DNA of 64,000 nt, taken from positions 8,555,501 to 8,619,500 of the forward strand of contig NZ_CP059997.1 in NCBI RefSeq assembly GCF_018736145.1, given 5' to 3'. The DNA is from Amycolatopsis sp. CA-230715 (GTDB taxonomy: Bacteria > Actinomycetota > Actinomycetes > Mycobacteriales > Pseudonocardiaceae). This document shows, one piece after another, positions 1 to 10,000 of this stretch. The position numbers and the translations under genes are program-made. The notes beneath the pieces were generated by a model. The model was not told the DNA's origin and made no database searches. It worked only from the letters and a program-made list of their open reading frames with translations. The first letter of the stretch is position 1. Each line of letters opens with the position of its first letter.

Positions 1-3000
1 TCGTGGAGCGGTTGTCGGATGCGCGTCGGAATGGGCATCGGGTGTTGGCGGTGGTGCGGGGTTCTGCGGTGAATTCGGATGGTGCGTCGAATGGGTTGAC
101 AGCGCCTAATGGTCCGTCGCAGGAGCGGGTGATTCGGGAGGCGTTGGCGAACGCGGGTCTTGGTGTGTCGGATGTGGATGTGGTGGAGGCGCATGGGACG
201 GGTACGGCGTTGGGTGATCCGATTGAGGCTGAGGCGTTGTTGGCGACGTATGGGCGGGGTCGTGAGCGGCCGTTGTGGTTGGGGTCGGTGAAGTCCAACA
301 TCGGGCACACCCAGGCCGCGGCCGGTGTCGCCGGGCTGATCAAGATGATCATGGCGATGCGGCACGGGGTGCTGCCAAGGACGCTTGGCGTGGACGAGCC
401 GACGCCGCATGTGGATTGGTCTTCGGGTGGGGTGCGGTTGTTGACCGAGAATCGGGAGTGGGATGGCGGGGGGCGTGTCCGGCGGGCCGCGGTGTCGTCG
501 TTCGGGATCAGCGGCACCAACGCACACGTGATCCTGGAGGAACCTGAAGCGCTGTTGCCCGAACCCGTCGGCGCGCCGGAGGAGGGTCCGCTTCCTTGGG
601 TCCTCAGTGGACATGACGAGGAAGCGTTGCGTCGTCAGGCTACGCGTCTTCGGTCGCATGTGGACGCCAACCCGGACCTGTCCGTCTCGGCGGTGGGGGC
701 GAGCCTGCTCGCGAAACCGCGGTTGGCGCATCGTGCGGTGGTGGTGGGTGGTGGGTGTGGTGAGTTGGGTGTGGGGTTGTCGGATTTGGGGTTGGGTGTG
801 GTGGGGTCGGTGGGTGGTGTGGGTGGGGTGGTGTTTGTGTTTCCGGGGCAGGGGTCGCAGTGGGTGGGGATGGGGCGGGAGTTGTATGGGTGTTCGGGGG
901 TGTTTCGGGCGGAGTTTGATGCGTGTTGTGGGGTGGTGGAGTCGGTGGCGGGGTGGTCGTTGATGGAGGTGTTGTGGGGTGGGGAGGAGGTGTTGGGGCG
1001 GATTGAGTTGTTGCAGCCGTTGTTGTTCGCGGTGATGGTGTCGTTGGCGGCGGTGTGGCGGTGGTTGGGGGTGGAGCCCGCGGCGGTGGTGGGTCATTCC
1101 CAGGGTGAGGTGGCGGCGGTGTATGTGGCGGGTGGGTTGTCGTTGTCGGACGCGGTGCGGGTGGTGGTGTTGCGTAGTGCGTTGTTCGCGCGGGAGTTGG
1201 TGGGGCGGGGAGCGATCGCGTCGGTGGGGTTACCGGTGGAGGTGGTGCGGGAGCGGTTGGTGGAAGGGGTGGTGGTGGCGGGGGTGAGCAGTCCGGGGAT
1301 GACCATGGTCGCTGGTGCGGAAGAGGTGTTGCGGGAATGGGTGGAGGCGATGGTGGAGCGGGGGACGCGGGCGCGGGTGGTTCCGGCCACGGTGGCCTCG
1401 CATAGCGCGCAGGTTGATCGGTTGCGTGCCGAGCTGATGGGGATGTTGTCCGGGATCCAGCCCCGGCAAGCGGCGGTACCGGTGTATTCCACGGTGACCG
1501 GCGGAGTGCTCGATACCGCGGACATGGGGCCACGGTACTGGTTCGACAACGCCCGCCACCCGGTGCGATTCCAGACCGCGACCGAGGCACTGCTGGCCGA
1601 CGGCTTCGACGTGTTCGTCGAATGCAGCGCACACCCGGTCCTGACCACCGCGATCGAAGACACCCTCCACACCACAACCACAACCACCCACAACACCACC
1701 GACGACAACAACACCACCGACGACAACAACACCACCGACGACAACAACACCAGCAATACCAACGATGTCAGCAACACCAACGATGTCAGCAAGACCAGCA
1801 ACACCAACGTTAGTGGCGCCAGTGGTGTCAGTGGTGTTGGTGGCGCTGGTGGTGGTGTGGTGGTGGGGTCGTTGCGTCGGGGGCAGGGTGGGTTGGATCG
1901 GTTGTTGCGGTCGGTGGCGGGGGTGTGGGTGCGGGGTGTGGGGGTGTGGTGGGAGCGGTTGTTTTCTGGTGCGGTGCGGGTGGAGTTGCCGACGTATTCG
2001 TTTCAGCGGCAGCGGTATTGGTTGAGTCCCCCGGCACCGGCGCCGGGACCGTCGGGGTGGGAGGGGTTGGGGGAGTTGTTCGGGGGTGGGGATGTGGTTG
2101 AGCGGTTGGGGTTGGGGCCGGGGGACACGGCGGTGGAGGCGGTGGAGGCGGTGCGGGCGTGGTGGGGTGATCGGCGGGTGGAGGAGGTGACGCGGGGGTG
2201 GCGGTATCGGTTCCGGTGGCAGCCGTTGACGGTGCCCGCGGCGGTGGTGGACGGGGTGTGGGTGGTGGTGGTTCCGGCCGGATGCGCGATACCGGTGCTG
2301 GTGCCCGGGGCGCGGGTGGTGGAGATCGATATGGCGGTGTCCTCGGTGGCCGAGATGGCCGAGGCGGTGTGGGGGTGTGGTGATGGCCGGCCGGTGTCGG
2401 GGGTGTTGTCGTTGCTGGGGCTGGATTCCCGCCCGTGCGCGCAGGAGCCGGCGGTGGTGCGGAGTTTGCTGTTCAACACCGAGTTGTTACGCGGTGGCGG
2501 GGACGCGGTGGTGTGGTGGGCCACCCAGGGCGGGGATCCGATGCGGGCGCAGTTATGGGGTGCCGGGCGGGTGGCCGCGTTGGAACATCCCGGCCGGTGG
2601 GGCGGGCTGGTGCAGTTACCCGAGGTACTCGACGAGCGGGCCGTGACCCGGCTGGGCGCGGTGCTCGGGCAGCGGCGGGAAGACCAGGTCCGCATCAGCG
2701 CCGACGGGGTGTTCGGGCGACGAATGATCCCCGCCGGAACCGACCCCGACACCCAGACCCGAGCCGGGGGTGGTGAGCCGGGTCGTTGGCGGCCTCGGGG
2801 GACGGTGCTGGTCACCGGGGGCACCGGGGCGCTGGGGCGGCATGTGGCCCGCTGGCTGGTGGACAACGGCGCGACCCGGGTGGTGCTGGCCAGCAGACGG
2901 GGCGGGCACGCCCCGGGCGTGGCCGATCTGCCCGGCCCGGTCGAGGCGGTCGCCTGTGATGTCACCGACCGGGCCGCGGTCGCGGCCGTGCTGGCCGGGG

Positions 3001-4004
3001 AACCGGAACTGACCGCGGTCGTGCACGCCGCCGGTGTCTCCCACCAGCGTGCGCTGACCGAGCTGGTCACCGCCGCGGACTGGGCCGAGGGACTGCACGC
3101 CAAAGTCACCGGTGCCCGGATCCTGGACGAGTTGACCGGCGAGCTGGACGCGTTCGTGTTGTTCTCCTCCGGCGCCGGCGCCTGGGGCGGAACCGGGCAA
3201 GCCGCCTACGCCGCCGGTAACGCCTACCTCGACGCCCTCGCCCGCGACCGCCGCGACCGCGGCCTCAACGCCACCGCGATCGCCTGGGGCGGCTGGGCAG
3301 GCGGCGGCATGATCACCCCCGACGCCACCGACACCCTCACCCGCATCGGCATCACCATGATGCCCCCCGAACACGCCCTGCACACCCTCCACACCACCCT
3401 GCACCACAACGAAACCAACATCACCATCGCCAACCTCGACTGGACCACCTTCCACCCCACCTTCACCATCAACCGCCCCAGCCCCCTGCTCACCACCATC
3501 CCCACCACACCACCCCCCACCCCCACCAACACCACCCCCAACACACTCCACCAACTCCCCCACCCCGAACGGATGCGCGCGCTCGACGAACTAGTGAGGT
3601 CGACCGCCGCCACCGTGCTCGGCCACGCCACCGCGGAGGCGATCGAACCCGGAAAACCGTTCGCGGAACTGGGTTTCGACTCATTGACCGCGGTCGAACT
3701 GCGTAATCGCCTCGCCGAGTCCACCGGCCTGAGCCTGCCGACCACACTGATCTTCGACCACCCGAACTCCGCCGCGCTGGTCGATCGCCTGAGCGCCGAG
3801 CTGGTCCCGTCGACCGGTTCCCCCGTCGACCTCGCACTGTCCAATGTAGATGAAGCGTTCAGCGTCGCCGACGAGACCGAACGGGATCGGCTGGTCGAGC
3901 GGCTGCGCGCGGTGCTGGCGGAGTGGACGGTGCCGGACTCCCTCGAGGCCGCGACCGACCAAGACCTGTTCCACATCGTGGATCGCGGCTACGGGCCGTC
4001 GTGA
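1..4004 (+). CDS. PKS-A, modular type I polyketide synthase, C-terminal module only (5' truncated)
   Basis: The reading frame is open from base 3 and the gene starts left of the window, so the visible GTG at base 3 is not a start. What remains is the C-terminal part of a ketosynthase (KS; the EAHGTGT and NIGHT catalytic-His motifs are present, the Cys part is missing), an acyltransferase (AT), a ketoreductase (KR), an acyl carrier protein (ACP) and a C-terminal helical docking tail, about 1,334 codons in all. The stop lies 28 bp before the ATG of PKS-B, so the two are probably cotranscribed. The acidic, helical tail is of the kind that pairs with N-terminal coiled coils such as that of PKS-B, so PKS-A most likely hands its chain to PKS-B. 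A 2.85-kb stretch is shared with PKS-C module 3. Confidence 0.97.
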   Translation, partial: VERLSDARRNGHRVLAVVRGSAVNSDGASNGLTAPNGPSQERVIREALANAGLGVSDVDVVEAHGTGTALGDPIEAEALLATYGRGRERPLWLGSVKSNIGHTQAAAGVAGLIKMIMAMRHGVLPRTLGVDEPTPHVDWSSGGVRLLTENREWDGGGRVRRAAVSSFGISGTNAHVILEEPEALLPEPVGAPEEGPLPWVLSGHDEEALRRQATRLRSHVDANPDLSVSAVGASLLAKPRLAHRAVVVGGGCGELGVGLSDLGLGVVGSVGGVGGVVFVFPGQGSQWVGMGRELYGCSGVFRAEFDACCGVVESVAGWSLMEVLWGGEEVLGRIELLQPLLFAVMVSLAAVWRWLGVEPAAVVGHSQGEVAAVYVAGGLSLSDAVRVVVLRSALFARELVGRGAIASVGLPVEVVRERLVEGVVVAGVSSPGMTMVAGAEEVLREWVEAMVERGTRARVVPATVASHSAQVDRLRAELMGMLSGIQPRQAAVPVYSTVTGGVLDTADMGPRYWFDNARHPVRFQTATEALLADGFDVFVECSAHPVLTTAIEDTLHTTTTTTHNTTDDNNTTDDNNTTDDNNTSNTNDVSNTNDVSKTSNTNVSGASGVSGVGGAGGGVVVGSLRRGQGGLDRLLRSVAGVWVRGVGVWWERLFSGAVRVELPTYSFQRQRYWLSPPAPAPGPSGWEGLGELFGGGDVVERLGLGPGDTAVEAVEAVRAWWGDRRVEEVTRGWRYRFRWQPLTVPAAVVDGVWVVVVPAGCAIPVLVPGARVVEIDMAVSSVAEMAEAVWGCGDGRPVSGVLSLLGLDSRPCAQEPAVVRSLLFNTELLRGGGDAVVWWATQGGDPMRAQLWGAGRVAALEHPGRWGGLVQLPEVLDERAVTRLGAVLGQRREDQVRISADGVFGRRMIPAGTDPDTQTRAGGGEPGRWRPRGTVLVTGGTGALGRHVARWLVDNGATRVVLASRRGGHAPGVADLPGPVEAVACDVTDRAAVAAVLAGEPELTAVVHAAGVSHQRALTELVTAADWAEGLHAKVTGARILDELTGELDAFVLFSSGAGAWGGTGQAAYAAGNAYLDALARDRRDRGLNATAIAWGGWAGGGMITPDATDTLTRIGITMMPPEHALHTLHTTLHHNETNITIANLDWTTFHPTFTINRPSPLLTTIPTTPPPTPTNTTPNTLHQLPHPERMRALDELVRSTAATVLGHATAEAIEPGKPFAELGFDSLTAVELRNRLAESTGLSLPTTLIFDHPNSAALVDRLSAELVPSTGSPVDLALSNVDEAFSVADETERDRLVERLRAVLAEWTVPDSLEAATDQDLFHIVDRGYGPS
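3..316 (+). repeat. KS cassette, copy A (of four)
   Basis: A 314-bp stretch of KS sequence rich in G and T, from GTGGAGCGGTTG to CACACCCAGGC. It recurs at 27554-27867, 32144-32457 and 53536-53849. This copy and the one at 27554 share the NSDGASNG version and differ at only a few positions. Confidence 0.9.
722..3572 (+). repeat. 2.85-kb direct repeat, copy 1 (AT through KR)
   Basis: From GTTGGCGCATCG at 722 to CCCGAACGG at 3572 the sequence reads the same as 28276-31126, at a constant offset of 27,554 bp and without indels. It covers the whole AT, the Asn/Thr linker, the KR and the KR-ACP linker. Similarity continues outside the block in the KS (offset 27,551, one codon different) and in part of the ACP (about 3708-3765). 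Confidence 0.93.
1692..1811 (+). repeat. 18-bp tandem repeats coding for Asn/Thr/Asp-rich linker (copy 1)
   Basis: Three perfect 18-bp units (AACACCACCGACGACAAC) at 1692-1709, 1710-1727 and 1728-1745 encode NTTDDN three times. After a 9-bp half unit come two units encoding NTNDVS (1755-1772 and 1773-1790) and a degenerate tail. It lies between the AT and the post-AT linker and encodes a flexible low-complexity spacer. Confidence 0.92.
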
Positions 4005-4032
4005 CCGGAAGCCGAGGAGAGGACGCTGGACC

Positions 4033-7000
4033 ATGAGCGAGGAGCGCTACCTCGACTACCTCAAGCGGGCGACGGCGGAGCTCCGCACGGCCCGCCGGGG
4101 GCTGGCCGAACTTCAGGAGCGGGAACGGGAACCGATCGCCATCGTCGGGATGGCTTGCCGGTTCCCCGGTGGTGTCGGAACGCCGGAGGAGCTCTGGGAA
4201 CTGGTCGCCGCCGGACGGGACGCGATCAGCGAGTTCCCGCTCGACCGAGGCTGGGACGTCGAGGCGCTGTACGACTCGGAGATCGGCCGCGCCGGGACTT
4301 CCTACGTGCGCGAGGGCGGGTTCCTCGACGCGCCGGGCGAGTTCGACGCCGAGTTCTTCGGCATCAACCCACGCGAAGCGCTGGCGATGGACCCGCAGCA
4401 GCGCCTGCTGCTGGAAACCTCCTGGGAGGCGGTGGAACGCGCGGGGATCGTGGCGGAAACCCTGAAGGGAAGCCGGACCGGGGTCTTCGTCGGGTTGAAC
4501 TACCACGATTACGTCTACGGGGTGGAGAACCCGCCGGAGGACCTGCGGGGCTACTTCGGCACCGGCAACTCCGGCAGCGTGGCCTCCGGCAGGATCGCCT
4601 ACGTACTAGGCCTCGAGGGACCGGCCGTCACCGTGGACACGGCTTGTTCGTCCTCACTGATGACTCTGCACCTCGCCGCCCGAGCGCTGCGCTCCGGTGA
4701 CTGCTCGCTGGCCCTGGCCGGCGGTATTTCGGTGATGGGCTCGCCATCGACCTTCTTGGAGTTCTCCAAACAACGCGGTCTGGCCGCGGACGGCAGGTGC
4801 AAGCCGTTCGCGGCCGCGGCCGACGGGTTCGGGCCGGGTGAAGGCGTCGGCGTGCTTCTCGTGGAGCGGCTGTCCGACGCGATCGGGAACGGTCACCCCG
4901 TGCTGGCCGTGGTGCGGGGCTCCGCGGTGAACTCCGACGGTGCCTCGAACGGCCTGACCGCGCCGAACGGCACCTCGCAGCAGCGGGTCCTCCGGCAGGC
5001 GCTCGCCTCCGCTGGGCTCACCGCGTCCGAAGTGGACGTTGTCGAGGCGCACGGTACGGGCACACCGCTCGGCGACCCTGTCGAAGCGCAGGCGCTCATC
5101 GAGGCATACGGCGGGGAACGAGAGGCACCGCTGTGGCTGGGGTCGGTGAAGTCGAACATCGGTCACGCCCAGGCCGCCGCGGGCGTGGCGGGCGTGATCA
5201 AGATGGTGCTGGCCATGCGACACGGGGTCCTGCCCCGCACGCTGCACGTCGACCGGCCTTCTCCGCACGTCGACTGGAGCTCCGGCGTGCTCCGGCTGCT
5301 GGTCGAGAGCGAGCACTGGCCGAACACCGGGCGACCACGACGCGCCGGTGTTTCCGCCTTCGGGATGAGCGGGACGAACGCGCACGTCATCCTGGAGCAC
5401 CCAGTCGATCAGGAACCGGCCGACGAGCGCGCCGCGAGCGGCGGGCCGGTGCCGTGGGTGGTGTCCGGTCGCACGCGGGCGGCACTGCACGCACAGGCGG
5501 CCCGGTTGGCCGGCGCGGAATCGGCAAGGCTGGCGAGTCCGGTGGACGTCGGGTTCTCCCTTGCCACGCAACGTTCTGCGTTCGAACACCGCGCGGTGAT
5601 CGTGGGCGACGAGCGAGACACCCTGTTGGCGGGCCTCGGCGCGTTGGGATCCGGCGACCCAGTAGATGCCGGGCGCGGAGCATCGGGCATCGCCGACGTC
5701 GCCGGCAAGACGGTGTTCGTCTTTCCCGGCCAGGGCGCGCAGTGGACCGGGATGGCGGTGCGGTTGCTCGCCGAGTCCGAGGTCTTCGCCGCGGCCATGG
5801 ACGAATGCGCCGCGGCGTTGCGGCCGTTGATCGACTGGTCGTTGACCGAGGTGCTCGCCGATGCCGAAGCGTTGACGAGGGCCGACGTCGTACAGCCCGT
5901 GCTGTGGGCCGTCATGGTGGCACTGGCCAGGCTGTGGCGTTCGTGCGGCGTGGTGCCCGACGCCGTGGTCGGCCACTCCCAGGGAGAGGTCGCGGCGGCC
6001 TGTGTCGCCGGGGCGTTGTCGCTGGCGGACGGGGCCAGGGTCGTGGTGTCCCGCAGCCGGGCCATCGTCAGGGTACTTGCCGGCCGCGGTGGTCTGGCGT
6101 CGGTGAACCTGCCCGCGGACCAGGTGCGGAGCCGGTTGGACCGCTGGCGCGGCCGGTTGTCGATCGCGGCGGTCAACGGCGCCGCCTCCACCGTGGTCTC
6201 CGGTCCTCCGGGACCGCTCGCCGACCTGATCGCCGAATGCACGGCCGATGGCGTGCGGGCGAAGGCGGTTCCGGTGGACTACGCGTCCCACTCACCGCAA
6301 GTCGACGACATCCGGGAAGAAGTGCTCGACGCGCTCGCCCCGATCACCTCGGTGGCGCCCGGGATCCCGTTGCTGTCCACAGTGACCGGCGAGTGGATCG
6401 GCGACGGCGATCTGGGTGCCGAGTACTGGTACGCCAACCTGCGCCGGCCAGTGCGGTTCGACGCCGCGATCCGGACGCTCGCCGAGGGCGGGCACCGCGC
6501 CTTCGTCGAGATCAGTCCCCATCCGGTGCTCGTCTCGGCCGTGCACGAGACACTGGCCGAGGCGGCGCCGGTCGGCACGGTGGTGACCGGAACCCTGCGT
6601 CGCGACGACGACGCGCTGCGCAGGGTGTTGTTGTCGATGGCCGAACTGCATGTGCGCGGCGTCCACGTCGACTGGACCGCGGTGCTCGCCGCGCACCGGC
6701 CGAAACAGGTGGACCTGCCCACCTACGCGTTCCAGCGGCGCCGCTACTGGCTCGAAGCCGAGCAACGGGCCGCGACCGTCGAACCCGCCGACGCGGCGCT
6801 CTGGGCCGCGGTCGAGAACGAGGAACTCGACGACCTCGCGGTGGCATTGGGTATCGGGGCCGAGCCGCTCCACGAGGTGCTGCCCGCACTGTCCCGCTGG
6901 CACCGCGATCTCCGCGACAAGTCCACTGTGGACTCTTGGCGGTACCGGGTCGAGTGGACGCCGTGGCACGACGCACCGGCACCGGCACTGTCCGGCACTT

Positions 7001-10000
7001 GGCTGGTGATCACGTCCGGAGGTGGCGACGCGGACGTGGTGTGCGCGGCGCTGCGCGCGGCGGGTGCCGAGGTCGTTTCGCGACCGGGCATCGACCCGGG
7101 GCTGCTGCGCGACCTCGCGCCGTCCGGTGTCCTGTGCCTGTCCGGCGACGTACTGGGCATCGCCAAGGAGCTCGGCGACAGCGGCGCCCCGTTGTGGGTG
7201 GTGACCAGCGGGGCGGTCGGCACCGGCAGCTCCGACCGGGTGCGCGATCCGGAGTCGGCCGAGCTGTGGGGGCTCGGCCGCGTCATCGCGTTGGAACACC
7301 CGGAGCGCTGGGGTGGCCTGGTCGACCTTCCGGCCACAGTGGACGCCGCCGCGGCCGGCCGGTTGTGCTCGGTCCTCACCGCGCGGGGCGCCGAGGACCA
7401 GGTCGCGGTCCGCGCCCGTGGCCTGGTGCGGCGACGGCTCGTGCACGCGCCCCCTGACACCGGCCGGTCCCGTACGTGGACTCCGCGCGGGACGATCCTG
7501 GTCACCGGCGGCACCGGCGGAATCGGTGCCAGGGTGGCTCGCTGGCTCGTCGGTCGTGGTGCCGAACGCCTGGTGCTGGTGAGCAGGCGGGGTGCCGAAG
7601 CGGCCGGTGCGGCGGATCTCGTCGCCGACCTCACCGCCGCGGGCGCCCAGGTGTCCGTGGCGTCCTGCGACGTGGCCGACCGGAGCCAGGTGGCGGAGTT
7701 GCTGGCAGGGCTGGCCGAGACGGGCCACCCGGTGCGGTCGGTGATGCACGCCGCGGGGATCGTCGAGCTGGCCCCGTTCGCGGATCTCACGGCGCGGCGC
7801 TACGCCGAGGTCGTCGCGCCCAAGGTGGCCGGTGCGCGCAATCTCGACGAATTGCTGCCGGACGACATCGACGCCTTCGTGCTGTTCTCTTCGAACGCGG
7901 GTGTGTGGGGGAGCGGAGGGCAGGCGGCGTACGCGGCGGGCAACGCCTACCTGGACGCGCTCGCCGACCATCGGCGCGCCCGCGGCGCGACCGCGACTTC
8001 CGTGGCATGGGGCGCCTGGTCGGGCGATGGGCTCGCGGCCACCGAGTTCGCCGCGGACTACCTGCGGCGGCGCGGCGTGCGCGGGATGCCGCCGGAACTC
8101 GCCCTGACCGCTCTCGGCAGGGTGCTGGATTCGGACGAAACCTGCGTGGCGGTGGCCGATGTGGACTGGGCGGCGTTCGTCCCCGCGTTCACTTCGTCCC
8201 GTCCGAGCCCGCTGCTGGCCGACCTGCCCGAGGTGCGGCAGATCGTCGAGGTCGCGCCTGGCTCGATCGGTATTGACGAGCCGGAACTGCCGTCCCGGCT
8301 CGTGGGGATGTCGCCCCCGGCACGGGACCGGGCCGCCGTGGAGTACGTGCGGTCCCAGGTGTCGGCGGTGCTCGGCGGCGGTGTCGGCGAACTCGACGTG
8401 GACGTCGACCGGCCCTTTCGCGAGATCGGGTTCGACTCGCTCACCTCGGTGGAACTGCGCAATCGCCTGGCGACCGCGACGGGACTGCGGCTGCCGACGA
8501 CCGTGGTGTTCGACTTCCCGAGCGCGAGGGCGCTGGCCGCGCACCTGGTGGACGAGCTTTTCGACGACGGCAGGGCCTTCGCGGGCGTGACCGCACCGGC
8601 TGCGGCGGACGAGCCGATCGCCATAGTCGGGATGAGCTGCCGGTTCCCCGGCGGAGTGCGCTCACCCGACGATCTGTGGGAACTGCTGGCAGCCGGTGCC
8701 GACGCGCTTTCGGAGTTCCCCACCGACCGGGGGTGGCAGTCAGGCGCGCTGTCCGCGCTACTGGGCGACGGCTACCGGCAAGAGGGCGGGTTCGTCCACG
8801 ACGCGGGCGAGTTCGACCACGAGTTCTTCGCGATGAGCCCGCGCGAGGCGTTGGCCACGGACCCGCAGCAACGACTGCTCCTGGAAACGGCTTGGGAGGT
8901 TTTCGAACACGCCGGGATCGATCCGATGAGCAGGAAGGGCACCGGAACCGGGGTATTCGTCGGCTGCGGCGCCCAGGGGTACGGCAGCGGCATGGCCGAG
9001 GTGCCCGAACGCGTACAGGGACATCTGCTCACCGGTAACTCGGGTGCGGTGGTGTCCGGCCGGATCGCCTACCACCTCGGACTGGACGGGCCCGTCATGA
9101 CCGTGGACACGGCCTGCTCGTCAGCGCTGGTCGCGGTGCACTTGGCGGCGCAGGCCCTGCGGGGCGGCGAATGCGCGATGGCGGTGGCGGGTGGGGTGGC
9201 GGTGCTGTGCACGCCGGCGGCGTTCAGCGAGTTCGGCAGGCAAGGCGGCCTCGCGGGCGACGGCCGGTGCAAGGCGTTCGCCGAGGCGGCCGACGGCACC
9301 GGATGGGGCGAGGGCGCCGGGCTGGTGCTGCTGGAACGGTTGTCCGAAGCGGAGCGCAACGGGCACCGGGTGCTCGCCGTGCTGCGCGGCTCCGCGGTGA
9401 ATTCCGACGGCGCGTCGAACGGCCTGTCCGCGCCGAACGGGCAGGCGCAGCAACGGGTCATCCGGCAGGCGCTCGCCAGCGCCGGCCTCGCACCGTCCGA
9501 TGTGGACGCCGTGGAGGCGCACGGCACCGGCACCGCGCTTGGCGATCCGATCGAAGCGAGCGCCTTGCTGGCCACCTACGGGCAGGACCGCGAACACCCG
9601 CTGTGGCTGGGTTCGGTGAAGTCGAACATCGGGCACACCCAGGCCGCGGCCGGGGTCGCCGGGTTGATCAAGGCCGTGCTCGCGATGCGGCGCGGAGTGC
9701 TGCCGAAGACGCTGCACGTGGACGCACCGTCGTCGAACGTCGACTGGGCGGCCGGCGACGTGCGGCTGCTGACCGAGGCCGTTCCCTGGCCCGAGGTCGA
9801 CCGGCAGCGGCGGATGGGGGTCTCGGCGTTCGGAGTGGGCGGCACCAACGTCCACCTGATCGTCGAAGCGGGCCAGGCGGAGCCGATGACGACGGCCGCC
9901 GAACCGCCGCTGATCCCGTTGGCACTGGCGGCCCGCACCCCGGAAGCGCTGCGGGCACAGGCCGCGGGATTGCTCGCCGTCGCCGCCGAGTCCGCGCTCG

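Larger units (their letters stand above)
1..3840 (+). other. PKS-A last module: KS(partial)-AT(VASH type)-KR(A1)-ACP
   Basis: Residues are counted from base 3. The AT has GQGSQ near 280, active site GHSQGE near 363 and specificity motif VASH near 465. This motif is neither the YASH of methylmalonyl nor the HAFH of malonyl ATs and fits an ethylmalonyl or methoxymalonyl type. There is no dehydratase. The KR has an intact NADPH motif (GGTGALG near 935) and catalytic Ser/Tyr/Asn; it has Trp at the family position 141, Gln at 146 and no LDD, so it is an A1-type (L-hydroxyl) reductase by the Keatinge-Clay rules. The ACP has GFDSL with phosphopantetheine Ser1227. Prediction: hydroxyl product with an alpha-alkoxy or alkyl branch. 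Confidence 0.85.

Noticed and set aside
3..5. Apparent start codon of PKS-A at base 3
   Set aside because: The sequence here is the middle of a KS domain; the gene clearly begins outside the window.
1692..1811. CRISPR-like array
   Set aside because: The units are contiguous 18-bp in-frame repeats without spacers, lie inside a PKS gene and have no cas genes nearby.
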